Below are positions 50,286-62,421 of a stretch of DNA of 64,000 bases, in pieces. Made by a program: the position numbers and the translations under genes. The stretch spans positions 1,107,501-1,171,500 of the forward strand of contig JAEILZ010000009.1 in NCBI GenBank assembly GCA_018873225.1, written 5' to 3'. Source of the DNA: [Phialemoniopsis] sp. UDSM-2020. Lineage: Eukaryota > Ascomycota > Sordariomycetes > Thyridiales > Thyridiaceae. The notes beneath the pieces are model-generated. The model saw nothing but the letters and a program-made list of their open reading frames with translations. It had not been told where the DNA came from and searched no databases. Numbering within the stretch: the stretch's first letter is position 1; every line of letters starts with the position of its first letter.

Positions 50286-51237
50286 GCGCGCGCGTCTGAT
50301 CGTCGTGTGCGCGTGTAGAGAGTGTCTAGGGGCCGGCGCAACCACCCAAACGAGCCGTGATGATGACCATGAAGCTTCGGATACCTTCGTTTGTGAAGCA
50401 TGTTCATGCTATATATTAGCGAGCAGTTTACATCAATACACCAGATGGCGGCCTCTTCCCAGGACCGAAGTACATATCACCAACTTCCATCCACTATGTG
50501 CCGTAGAAACCTTCTCCCCTAAGACTTGTGGAAAAGCAATTACCCCGAGGTACCTATACTTTAGCCAGATCGAAACATCACCATTATAAAGGGAGCAGCT
50601 CAGTGTAGATCGAACGAAAAATGATGTTTGCTCTCATATTGAACTTTTTCTAGATTCTGTCTTGTGAGATATAAAAAGAAAAGGAAAGAAAACGGTAGTA
50701 GATACCATATCGTGAGCACAAGAATCCCCGTGTAGAACCAAAAGTATATATTGGTTCGCCGCCAATCCAATCATCCCTGGTATCATGCCTGAAACCAATT
50801 CATCCTCGTCCTGAAAAAAGGTGTAGAAAAAAAATCGAAACGAAGCAACAAAATCCAAAACTAGTAGGTATATGTACAATGTGTCGCGATCCCGTCTTGC
50901 ATGTCGGTGTCTCCCATGCTCTCTCTCTTTCCGTGATGTTTCGGCGTGCGATGAGCAAGTTAATGCCTCGCGCTGCCGCTCTATAAAGGGAAGATTCTTT
51001 TTGTTGGTGCCGAAAACGCAGAGAACGTTCAGTCGCTTTGAAGCAGTATGAATGGCTCAAAAAAACGCCCAGAAGATGACCAGGTGGGCGAGATCCCACG
51101 ACTGGTTAAAAGAAGAATGGTGCAAAAGCTAAGAGAGACCAAGCGGTCTCCCATCATGCCAACAGAAAACAGCAGAAACGTCCCCAGTATCAATATTGTA
51201 CAGCGTGACTTGTTGTGACTGAATCCACACAAGAACT
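50286..51237. other. Convergent intergenic region FAF1/STE12
   Basis: About 0.95 kb, AT-rich, carrying both 3' untranslated regions. No gene seen. Confidence 0.55.
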
Positions 51238-53765
51238 TCACATCATGGCGCCAGCGTTGATGGCCTGAGGCTGGCTCATGGTCATCGGCATGCTGAGCGT
51301 CTGCAAGCTGTTGAATGTCGGGGCATTCGTCATTGATGACGGGTTGATGCCGTTCGACGTCGGTGTCACGCCGTGTGCCATTGAGTTGAGAGAAGCCGTC
51401 ATGTAGCCCGTCTCAGACGTGGGAGAGACCTCTTCGAGAGAGCCGAGCTGGTCCTCGCCAGAGTACTCATCCTCGTCTTCGCCCGAGAGGTTGAAGCCGC
51501 CCTCGGCACCCTCGCCGCGATCGTGGGTACGTTTGTGCCTGTAAACCCGTCATGTTAGTGCCTATTTCTGACTAAACTCTTGGTCATCTTTGGAGATGTT
51601 GCGTAGCGTGTCTTGTGCTGTGGCTCGGTTCTTCTTGTTTTGGCTTTTGTTTTTCTGTGGTCTTTTTGCTTTCGTTCTCTTGACATGACGCGCGCACACA
51701 ACATCTGCAGTTTGACCAAGAAAAGACAAAGAAAAGTACAAAAGAGAGATATGGGTGCATACTGTGCTAGGTTGTCTGATCTGGAGAATGCCTTGCTACA
51801 ATGAGGGCAGATGTAGGGTCTTTCTTGGGTGTGTGTCCTCACGTGTCTGTAGGTTTGGTCAGATACACTGCCGGCGGGCACATCTTTTTAGATGACAAAT
51901 GAAAAGTTACACTGTCTTACCGCTTGAGGTGCTCGAGACGCTTGAAGAGACGGCCACATGTTGGGATGGGGCACGAGTGGGACTTCTGTTGGTAGGGCCC
52001 AAGCTCCATAACAGTGGCCGAACGAGCCCTGCGCACAACGCCGGGAGGGCCGTGCATCGCCCGTCTCTGGTCATCCATGGGTCCAGTCGAAGTCAAATCC
52101 TCATTCGTCAACTGTGAGAAATCTTGCTGCTGAATGGTCATGGGATTCATACCAGGGCTGCCTTCAACAGTGGACAGCGGTGTGCCATGTCGGGACAGCT
52201 CGAGAAGCTCCTTGTGTTGTTGGCTCGCCATGTTCATGGCCGAGTTGCCGTAAGTCAACCCGGGAGGCGAATTGTCAAGAGATTCATCACCCTCTGCGAC
52301 AGGACCGACCGAAGCAGAGACGGACCTCCTGAGATCAGAAGGTCTGTGTGCAGCGGCAGTCGCGGTGGCAGCGGTAATGGCTGACATACCGGGGGGGATG
52401 GATGAACGCCGTCTCCTCTGCTTGTATGTCGGCGATCCTTCGATCACAGAGTAGACGTTGTTTGTCCCATAACCTCGAGAGAATTGAGGTCCAGCCAGGT
52501 TTGAAGGTGGGAGCTGGATCATGCCGTTCAGGCCATTGACACCGTTCAGGTGGTCAGGGATGGCGGTGTAGAGGCCCGTCTCTTCGTTTGCGATGTATGC
52601 AGGCTCGGCGTTGATGCCCGGGCCTAATTGAGGAGGAGTCAGGGGCTCAAAGGAGATGCCCCGGGCTCCATAGTCGTCATACTGAGACGAGACAAAGGAG
52701 GGAGCGGGCGAGTACTCCAGGCCGTACGCCGGCATGGAAGCGTGGCGCTGGTGGCCCGGCGCGACAGGCACGCCGTTCTGGTTGTACTGCACGCGGCTGA
52801 AATCAGGCTCCCTCTTCACTACCTGCTGAACTTGCTGAGGCATTGCTGGAGCCATCGTCATGGCTCCGTACGAGACCATTGCGTCCATCCCATCCGCCAA
52901 AGGGGCCATCGACTGAGGAATCATCTGCGGGGGAGGCATCGAGTCCATCGCCCGCATGACGGGGGAGGTGGACTGGGAAGGAGGGAAAGAAACCTGTTGA
53001 GCGTTGAAGGACGACGAGTTGGCCTGCTGGGCCTTGGTGAGCTGCTCGTACAGCGACTGCGATGAGTCGTACTGGAACGACAGCGCCGGCTCGCTGACAG
53101 CGACGGTGGTCGCCTCTTGGCCCATCTTCTCCCTCTTCAGGTCTCGCTCCAAGGCGTCGAGGAAAAGTCGGTCGTGGGGAACGCTGTACCAGTAGAATAC
53201 CTTCTGCTTCTTCTGAGTGCGGATGCAGTTGTTCTTGTACAGGAAGTCCAGGAAGGGGCTCTTGGGCTCCTCAAGAGAAGCGTCGGTCCCAGACTTGAGG
53301 TTTCGCAGATCTGAGAAGATGCCCTCCTCGAACTTCTTCGAGTTCTTGACCGGGCGGCCGAAGGCTTGGAATCTGAAGGAGAGGCATCGCACAATGTCGG
53401 TACCGGAGATGTGGAAGAGGTTGTTCCTACGCTTCTGTCAGTAACGGGCCGATAAGGCTCGGTTTAACATTCAGATGGCACATACCAGAGAACGCAAGAA
53501 ACGTATTCTCCAGTGGGCAGGAGGAATCTCCGAATGTATTGATCTGGTTGCCAGTCGACAGGTGCTGAGATGAGGAAGTATTTCACTGAGAGGGATGTTA
53601 GCAACGAGCTTGTCCTAGGAACTCAGGGTCAATGGTCAGCCTACAATTATCGACCTGCTGCAGAGCTACTTGAGCATCTTGCGGCAGTGCTTGTTGAGCC
53701 TCCGTGCTTAGCATGAAGGTCTCTGGTTTTTGAGGGGCCATGCCCGCAGCGTGTTGCGAATACAT
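51238..53765 (-). CDS. STE12: Transcription factor Ste12 (homeodomain-like plus two C2H2 fingers)
   Basis: MAPK-responsive transcription factor for mating, invasive growth and, in pathogens, host penetration. Exons are complement(53645-53765), complement(53486-53585), complement(51921-53426), complement(51763-51846) and complement(51238-51538); all junctions keep frame, giving 703 residues. The STE DNA-binding domain occupies about residues 40-165 ([40 protein letters not shown]). A Gln/Pro/Ser-rich middle follows. The C-terminal zinc fingers start [19 protein letters not shown] and [21 protein letters not shown], the filamentous-fungal architecture. Exon 4 (84 nt) encodes the end of finger 1 and the start of finger 2. 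The intron after it is 224 bp, long for this window. A TGAAACA site lies 593 bp above the start codon. Confidence 0.96.
51539..51762 (-). other. STE12: 224-bp STE12 intron following the zinc-finger cassette exon
   Basis: It has a GTATGC donor and a TTACAG acceptor, and it is about three times longer than most introns here. It follows the 84-nt exon 4 whose removal leaves the frame intact. Confidence 0.85.
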
Positions 53766-54357
53766 GGCGAAAGGGGCTCACACTGGGTGAGAAGCGCACA
53801 CTAGGATCTCGTTCAAACACAAGGGGTCTTTGACGAAGTTCCGGGGAAAGCGTGGCGGATTGGGGCAGAGGAGAATTCGGCAGCTCAAGCGGTCACCTAG
53901 ACCAGCTCAGTTCGAAGCCCGCGAGCCAAATTGCCGTTTGACACAAGAAAAATTCGTAGGAAAATTGACGATGCGGACGAGAGCGAACGTCGATCGACAA
54001 GTGGTAGCAAGTGCGCATGCGTTTGCAACGAGGCGCAGAATGCTGGTGGTCTCGGAGGCACAGCCGACGTATTCGAGAGTGGTTGAGAGGGTGTTTGTGT
54101 CAAAACAACGAGGCCAGCCCGGTGGTTAAATTGCACAGCACACACACAAAGTCGATCCAAAAGCTTCAAGCGAGCGGAGGGCCGGGAGGATGAGCAACTG
54201 CGGTTGGACCTTCAAGGTACAAGCAACAGTGCCACGGGTCGTAGTCTGACGAGTGGGCCACAAAAGGAGCCAAAGCAGAGTTGTATTATGCGACGAGCCC
54301 GGAGACTGTGGCCGAGTGCGAGAAACAATTGATCGTGGTGAGCGAATGATTTTTGGG

Positions 54358-54364
54358 TGAAACA
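54358..54364 (+). promoter_or_regulatory. Pheromone-response element (Ste12 site) upstream of STE12
   Basis: Perfect TGAAACA, 593 bp above the STE12 start codon. In yeast this is the Ste12 recognition sequence, so autoregulation is possible; use in this fungus is inferred. Confidence 0.45.
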
Positions 54365-55112
54365 GAACGGTGGTAGCCAGACAAGGAGGAATAGATGTTC
54401 AACAGGTATTCCCGCAAAAGTGTCGACAGACGAAAAGCGAAGGATGTGAGCGCAGTGATGCTCGGTGGTTCGCGACGCGGAGTGTCTGATGTTGTCAAGG
54501 AGGGACGATGATGTGCCTCCAGGATCGATATCGCTGGTGATAGCTGAATGGCTACAACGGTCAAATAGAATAAAATAAGATAAAAACGGTTCTGGAGGTG
54601 TGCGACTCCAAGAAGGACAAAGACACCAGGGCAATGTATGATGCCAATTGAGGAGAATGAGGACCTCCTGGACAATGGGTGGAGGAGGGGAGGAGGGGAA
54701 AAAGAGAGGTTGAAGAAAGAGAGGTCTTGGGAAAGGAGATTTCGGGAGAGGCTCGATGGGAAGGGGATGGGCAGGACCCGGGGGGGTTTAATGAGTTTTG
54801 GGGGTGGGAAGAAGGAACGCGGCAGCGGGCAGCAGGGCAGCACAGGCGGATGGACGACAGACAGGGCCTGGCCTGGACAAAAAAGAAAAAGAGTGGATGA
54901 TGGGCGGCGGCGCGCGAGCGATGGGGGTGGTGGGTGGTGGGATCGATGAATGTGTGTGGGTGGACTGGTGGACTTGGACTGGACGGACAGGACACGGTCA
55001 AGACAGTGTGGTAATGGGAAGCAAAAGGCAGAGCAGGGGTGTACTAGTATGTGGTCCAGTACATGGAGATGCAGGCAGGCTGGCTGGCAGTCCCTCTCGC
55101 CGTCCCCTCCGG

Positions 55113-55140
55113 CTGTCTGTCTGTCTATCTGTCTGTGTGT
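55113..55140. repeat. Imperfect (CTGT)n microsatellite
   Basis: Tetranucleotide CTGT repeats with one CTAT unit, inside the STE12 upstream region. Confidence 0.85.
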
Positions 55141-55919
55141 CTACGATGCATACTTAGTGCAGGTACTTCTACCGGGACACAAGCACGCACAGAAGTCAAA
55201 AAAGGGGACTGGACTTTGGTTCCAGCTGCACTGGTGGATGCACTACGTTCAAGACGGACGAGAGAACTAGGGAGATATCTCAAATATCAACACACGGAGT
55301 CGGAGAGAACAAGAGAGACTCCCAAGACACAGCACCACCATCTTGACAGAGAGTGTACCTACCGAGAGAGAGACCTACGTCTTGGTGTACATACTCCGTC
55401 CCTACACACACACAGATGGGAATCAAAGACGGACGGACGACAAGCGGAAAAGAGAGAGAAAGAAACCAGAATGAACAGAGTGGAGCTGGGTAGCCAGGGG
55501 GGAAGAGGAGGGTGTGGGTGGGATTGGCCGAGGAAGAAGGGAGCTTTGGGCAGTCTGCTATCTGGGAGGGGACATGTTGTATCCCCTGGCCCTGGTGCTT
55601 GGAGGGTGGAGTGTGGGCGGGTGGGTTCGTTCTTCTCTTCCTTTCCTTGTTCTCGTTGGACTGGACTTGGCTCTCTTGCTGGCTACGAAGTACAAGTAAG
55701 AAAGCAGCACACTAAGTAGGTAAGTCAGACAAGGGACATGCCGACAAAGAAGAAGAAGGGAGGTCCCGCCGTCCACAACGCGAGCGCGCCACAGCTCCGA
55801 AGCGCTGAATAGTCCATGGGCATACAGAGGAACAGTATTCCTCTTGTCTGATTCATGTACTCCGTACGCGCTTTCGCCCTTCCCCCGTTGTGCTTGGCTG
55901 GCTTGCTGGTGATGCAGAC

Positions 55920-55950
55920 ATGTATGTATGTATGTATGTATGTATGTATG
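55920..55950. repeat. (TGTA)n microsatellite
   Basis: About 7.5 perfect TGTA units, then CATGTATACA. A likely length-polymorphic marker. Confidence 0.92.
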
Positions 55951-58440
55951 CATGTATACACTCCGTACATGAGCCAGACATAGATGCAGGTCAAGAGAGA
56001 TGGTACAGCTTAATTCCTAATTGCCTTCGCTCAGCTCAAGTCCACTATGTAGCTCCTTTTTTACGTGTGCTATTCGATCTAACACGGCTTTCAATGTACG
56101 AGGACCACCACTTATTTGTACCGTGTTCTCAGTCAGGAGATACCGAGAAGCACAGTCCAATCTCTCTCCACGTCCCCAGGCATTTATGACACGAAAACCA
56201 CTCACGTAGAAGTGACTGGCGTGAACTATCAGACGTCCGTAATACGATTCCATCTTGCTAAAAGTCCACGATCCTCATCTATCCTGAGCAGCTTTGTCGT
56301 CAAAATGTCAACCAGTCCCCGACTGTGTCGGTACCGGCACCCGCATCATGGCCGGACGCCCGTCCGCGTGGTGGCATATGCAAGTAGACCATGGTTCTGC
56401 CAGGCCCTTCTTTACTACTAATGGCATGGCATCGCTAGGCAAACTCGTTTCCTAGATGACAATGAGTTTGTTCGCTCTACTAGCAAGGGTCAAACCCACC
56501 TCTCTTATGCATTCTGTCATCTCCTTCCCTCTTCTGGACAATTACAGTGGGCTCAGCTATCACGCATGGGTCGTCAACTTAACGGAGACAAGACCAGGTG
56601 AGCCTAGTGTGTAGCTACGCAAAGTCATGAGCTCTCGATTCCCTCCAGGGGGTCGGCAGTGTAAGCAATTATTCAATGGAAACCAGTTGCCAGTAACAGC
56701 ACTACGCGTGTCAAGCTGCAAGGGCCACAGAGATAAAATTACGGCAAATTGGCCTGTCGGTGCCGGCTCTCAACATTCCTCGTCCCCGGAGCCGGATCCT
56801 GGCAAGCATTTGGCCAGCCCTGCCGAATTCCCAGGACATCATTAGCGACGGGTACGTTGCTCACTACCATACCAGTGGCATGATTCCAAGTACCCGTCGA
56901 CATGCTGCCAATTTCCATGGTTCGGGTTTCTTGGTCGAGAGGAGTTTTCTAGAGGCTGTCAAGGAATCTCACATATGTAGATACTTCGTACGTTAAAGAA
57001 TGGCATCTCGCATCGTCTGGCACTTTGCAGAAACTCTTTTTTGCCTTCCCCCATCCCTGGTCGGGCCCTTATTGGTGCTCCAACCCAGATCATTTGACGA
57101 GACCGGCGGGAAGACTGCCACGCAGCAGAAGCTGTCGTACAGACCGAATGCAGTGGATAACAGAGGGCCAGGTACCGACCGACCTGTGGTCGACATCAGG
57201 GCCGCCAAGTCTGTATGGCGCTTCCAATTTTAGACAAAGCCTTGAAGGTTTCTCATGGCAAGTGGGCAAGCCAAAGTCAGGGGCCACAGCTCGTCCTTCC
57301 TGAAGACTGCATACGGTTTCGATTCTTAGCGCAAGGGCGTGTTTTCACACATAGCTATCACATCTGTACTCTTCAAAAAGTACAGACACTTTGCACATCC
57401 CTTCCCTCAGGTGTATAAGCGATGGTAAGTACCGTAGATCTCTATCTGCTTTGCTTGCTCCCAGCAGGTGTCCGCGCCGTCCAGTCTCTCCTGTTCGGGA
57501 CCGGCAGGAGAAGTCAAAGCCCACCGTTTAATGAGGCAAGCAATAGTCTGCGGGAGAGGCTGATTTGAATTATGGGCCTGGTGTAGGTACTTCGTACCTC
57601 TTGCGTGCTCTGCTGTTGACTTTCCAGTCAACACCTCTGCTCGACAGACAAGACATGACGAATGTCTTGCCCGAAAAGGAACAGGCTTTTCCACCTCGTA
57701 CACTGTCCGCTCAAACACCTACCTGCTGTTCCCGACCGACCGAGTGTGTGCCCGGCAAAACCTGTGTCTTCTGGAAGGCCTTAGAGAACAGACTGCGACT
57801 TAACACAGTCCCTCCCGCCTAGCGAGGCCAAGAACTGAGCTAATCTCCACCCGCAATTGATTACCTGTCTGGGGGGCTTTCACTAGACTCTGGACGAGTT
57901 GATTTTGGTAGCATTCACAGACCTCGAGGCCCCATCTCTAATTTCCGTGCTCCTGACCTATGCAGCACACAGAAGACCAAAAAGAAAGTTCCGGCCCCGC
58001 GGCTAGTCCTACTGAAGACATCTCTCATTACCACCTGGAAAAGAAGAGCAAGAAACGAAAATACAGGCCCCGCGCGCGTTGGTGCGACTCGGAAAAGGGT
58101 TGAATCGGGTGGCCCTGGTACGATCGATGGCTACGAGTTACACACACCCTCTTGGACGGCGAGACAAAATCGCGCCCATTCCTCAGCCCTTGCAGAACAC
58201 ACAAGATTGTCCGTCTGTCGGTGTCCGTCACGAGAGCCAATATCAGAGGACGAAAAGTGACAACAACAGGGAAGGGATGTGTCTAGTTCTCCTGGCCTGG
58301 CACCCCAATGCTGCCCTGCCACTCGTGGCTCTCGGTTGCCCCTTTGAACAACCCTGGCCTACAAAAATGCCAAGCCACGCCTCTAAGATGGCATGCCTAC
58401 CCCTGCTCCACACGGACCGCCGGCTAGAGCCCTGTCAATT

Positions 58441-61400
58441 TGAAACACGTCTGGTGCATTGCTTCAGAAAACTGGCCTGGCGCTGAGACTTTGGCGCTAA
58501 CCTCTGTCTGGAGCCCAGTGCCACCTTGAGCGTCGTGTCCTTGACGGCGACGGACCTCCCAGGCGAATAAGCCCCACAGGACGCCCGAATCAGCCGGACC
58601 GATATGATATTAGGAATTGCATCTTCAGAATTTGCTTTGACCAGAAGGACGACAGCGCCGATTTGATATTGTTGAACGCAACCAAAGTGACCCTGCCTCA
58701 AATTGCTCGATCTTGCTCGCGGCCCTCGCTCGGAAAGGTAGTTGAACTATCACGCTGGGTCAACGGCACTCAGCAACTCCAGCATCCATTGGTCTTGGTG
58801 CATGTCCAAGAAACTTGACATTCATGCAGTCTTGGTGGTGTACTTCTCCCCGCCTAAGACCCGGCGAAATCTATTCTTACTTCTTGCTATGGAGAGCCAA
58901 GAGAGCCCACCAATGGAGGGTTCTTCCACATGATCAGAAAGGGCGGCCGTGCAGGCATCACGCAAGGCACGACCCAGCTGCGTCTCTGCCGGAGGTACGA
59001 CGTCCAGAAGAGCGACGAGATCCGCAAGTGATTAGGCGGTCCTGTTTGATCGCCGTGGAGGCATAATCCGAAACATAGAAACAATCTGGTCGCCAAGAAC
59101 AGATGCGAAAGGCCCCGTGCATGGTGACGTGCTAAATCACTTCAAGGGTGTTCCTGGATCGGAGCGAGGGCGCGAGCTGAGGTCTCGGGCCTTTCGTGAT
59201 GGTACCTGCGCCAGTGCGTGCGCACTCTGTGCTTGATCGTCCCGCTACCCTTGATTACCTCCATCAGACTTGACCCTTCGTGGTCAGACTTTTGTCCTTC
59301 TGAATCCAAGAGCCAAGGGGTACTTTTACGAAGAATGCCACGCAGACAGTGAGCAGTCTTGCATCGTGACGCCACAGTCGAGCAGCGCTTCGTGGCACGG
59401 CCCTTCAAAGCTGCAGAACCCCTCGCAATTTCGCCAAAAGCCCTTGGTAAGATCTCACACAGCAGATCTGATCAACTAGGATCGAACGGGTTCAACGCAA
59501 TGGTCTTGGTACAAAGTAGGTATTCTTAGTCTCTACGCCAAATGCACCTACCAAAACATCCTCATTCGTTGCGTCGCAGGTCGGTTCTGTGGCCCGTTGA
59601 GGCTTCTCTGCTGGTTGTTGCGGGGTGTGAGCGTTACGCTCTGACATCTGGCAGTTCGACACGCGACATTTGGACAGCCTCTCGAATTGGCAAAAGGGAG
59701 CAGGGTTCCACGGTCACCAGCCATCTTCCTGCAAGCGCGGAAGATCGTCATGCTCTGTGGACGACTGGCGGTGATGGTTTTCGGCCCAATTTGTGCAGGC
59801 GCCGGGCGGGCGAGAGCTGTGCGTGCTCTGGGCCTCTCTGGACACTGTTTCCCAGTCTGTGTGTTTCACAATGGAGCCAGGCCTCAGAAATAGGCTAAGC
59901 TTAAATCTGAAATTTAGTGCCCGTCTGGCCTCTGGTCTCTACTGGTGATCAGCGCAGTCTTTTGCCAGTCAAGCCAGTCTGGCCAGCCAACCACCAAGCC
60001 GTGGCCGACAGCATCAGCCCCACCACCGGCGATACGCACTGGGATGTTGCCATCTCAGCCCGATGATTCGCTCCCTCAGATCTTACCAGCCTCTCCAGGA
60101 AACGAAGAAAGCGGCTCAAAATAGAAACTCGCACATGGGTGAATTTTCCTCCCCCACCGACCAGATGCCGTCTTTCGCACCAATCTGTATGTAGGTCTGT
60201 ACATGGTCCAGCCAGGAAGAATATGGATACTCTATCCCATGGCAGTCGCTCCAATCGAAGTGTCATACTAGCCATGCCTGCCTCCGAGGCAACTTGACCG
60301 CTTATACGCCAGGACATCATCCCGCATGGCACATTATTCATCACGGAGCGGCTCGCCCTTGCAGCAATGGATCTCGCGGGTCGGAATCTTGCACACTGAC
60401 AAGGCCCAGAGGCAGGTCTCATCACAGGCCGGGCTCATCGTCCATGCATACCCAAATGAGATGTTGCTATTTGGATACTCACAACAGCGGCAAGCCAAAC
60501 TGACATGCTGCGTGCTCAGCGGGAAAGTCCGCAAATGTTTGGCTGTCTAGCGGAAGCCGAGTAATGTCACCTGAATCAGACCAGGTACAAGAGCGGTCAA
60601 TATCGTCTCTAATTGGATTATCTAATTGTCAGTTGCCAGCAATGCAAGATGGCGCCGGTGCGAGATCTCTTGACCTGCAGCGGCGACACCATCATTTGCA
60701 TGCGGGCCGGCCGTCGGAGCTTGCCCTATCTATGTCTGCTTCCTTCCAACAGGAAGTCGGGTCTTTAAGCTGGCATTCTCTCATCCGTAGAGCTGGAATG
60801 TTACCAAATAGCTTGCGATCTCCATATCTCCGCAGGTGGATCTGAAACAAGCACGTCCAAGGTGCCGACTTTACCCTCTTGAGAGCATGAAACATCAACA
60901 CTGAAACTTTGACATAGCATCTGGAATGCTGGCGTGCTGTGGAGATGCGACGGGTGGGAGTATTTCGAGATTCGGCATGCAGCCTGGGTTGCAAAGAACG
61001 GCCCAGGCCTTTTCCCATTGGTGTGCCTGAATCATGCAGCACCGTCCGTCAACACACGAGTGTGTGCTTTGATCAAGGATACTGCACGCTCGATGATGTG
61101 CTTGACCCATTTGGGACTGGCATGCGTACCTTGCAGGTGCCAATGCCAGTATTGTGCCTGGCGTTTGGTTGCTTTGAAGGCAAAAATGGCAAAAATCTGA
61201 GGCAGAGAGAAGCAGGTCATGCAGAAAGCGAAACAAGCGCCAGTGGGGTTGAAGGCGTGGGAAATGGGGGGACCCGCCCCGCTAAGCAACGGTGCTCGGC
61301 CCTTGATCCTTAGCCAGGAACATGAAACACGCCCCAGCCTCGTCACATCTTTTTCTTCCAGAATTTTACCTTCTTGGAAATCACCACAACACCAGTCTAA

Positions 61401-62421
61401 CCTCATGCTGGAAATTCACCCGATCAAGGCTACCACTTCAGACCCACTGCGTCTTGTTCTGTTGGACCCAAGGAGCACAGCTCGCTCGACATCGCAGCTT
61501 GACAGGGATTGCATGGCTGGCAAGATTGAACGCGCCTGTGATGAGAATGCGGCTTTGTCCCCGAAGCTCAACCAGTGCTCTATGCACGCACTGGCCATAG
61601 CGACGGGACTTCATGCCAGTCAATGGGTTTATTTACAGTGCTTCGGCTTGCAATGGCCGCATATCTTCTCAAGGGCAAGATCAGCCGAGCCAGCAGGATG
61701 CGCAAAGCAAGCGCATCGCTCCAAGCAGAACGGTTCGTTGCATGGACACGGGTCGGCTGGTAAACCAACGGTCATGGCGCAAACACCCCACCTGTAGGGT
61801 GTTCATGGGAGCCGCATCGGCCTTGAGCTGATCGTCCTGTGCCGTCCATACGTTCCTCCACTATCCCATGAAAACGGAGAAAGTGAGTGATCACTACGAG
61901 CTGCAGTGTTGCTCCTGTTCTTGCCCCTTGCATGGCTACGGGCAAACATCGGCATCTCTCCATTGAGCCAGCTCCAGGTCTGTTGGTTCTTTTTCATGCC
62001 TCTTTTCTATCATTCCATCCAATTGGATTTACCAAAGCGTCAAGGCTTGCATGGAAAGGGTGGGAGCATGGCTTACGGTACAACGGTTTCTGGACCCGGC
62101 CCGTCGAAGTTTGTTGCTAACGACTCGTACGCCTAGTGGCGACGAACTCTGATGTGATGGATGCCATCATGCAACCAGCAGCTGCGAGGAATGATCTAGT
62201 TCTCATCTGACTCCTCTTCGCGGCTGTCGTTTCTTATTCCCGTTGAAGGCAAAGTACCAAGTTCGGAATGTTTCCGGTAATTATTCTTCCCCATTGCACT
62301 TTGGGCCGTTCGACATGCATCTGTGCTTGTTACTGAGCACGAGCCATATCTGCTCCCTCCCTTATCCATGTCACTGCTTTGACAAGAAAAGGCTACCCAC
62401 TTTCGGTCAGAATCTGAAACA
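58441..62421. promoter_or_regulatory. Distal group of six TGAAACA/TGTTTCA sites
   Basis: Perfect copies begin at 58441, 60843, 60888, 61323 and 62415 on the plus strand, and at 59862 as TGTTTCA. Two are 45 bp apart. The count was made by eye. Confidence 0.35.

Noticed and set aside
49712..50407. 231-codon minus-strand frame
   Set aside because: GC-rich antisense shadow of the last FAF1 exon.
55051..55719. 222-codon plus-strand open frame in the STE12 upstream region
   Set aside because: It is made largely from CTGT repeats and low-complexity sequence, with no domain, no splice support and overlapping frames on other strands.
61219..61797. 192-codon plus-strand open frame
   Set aside because: No motif, signal peptide or family resemblance; composition looks like chance open sequence.
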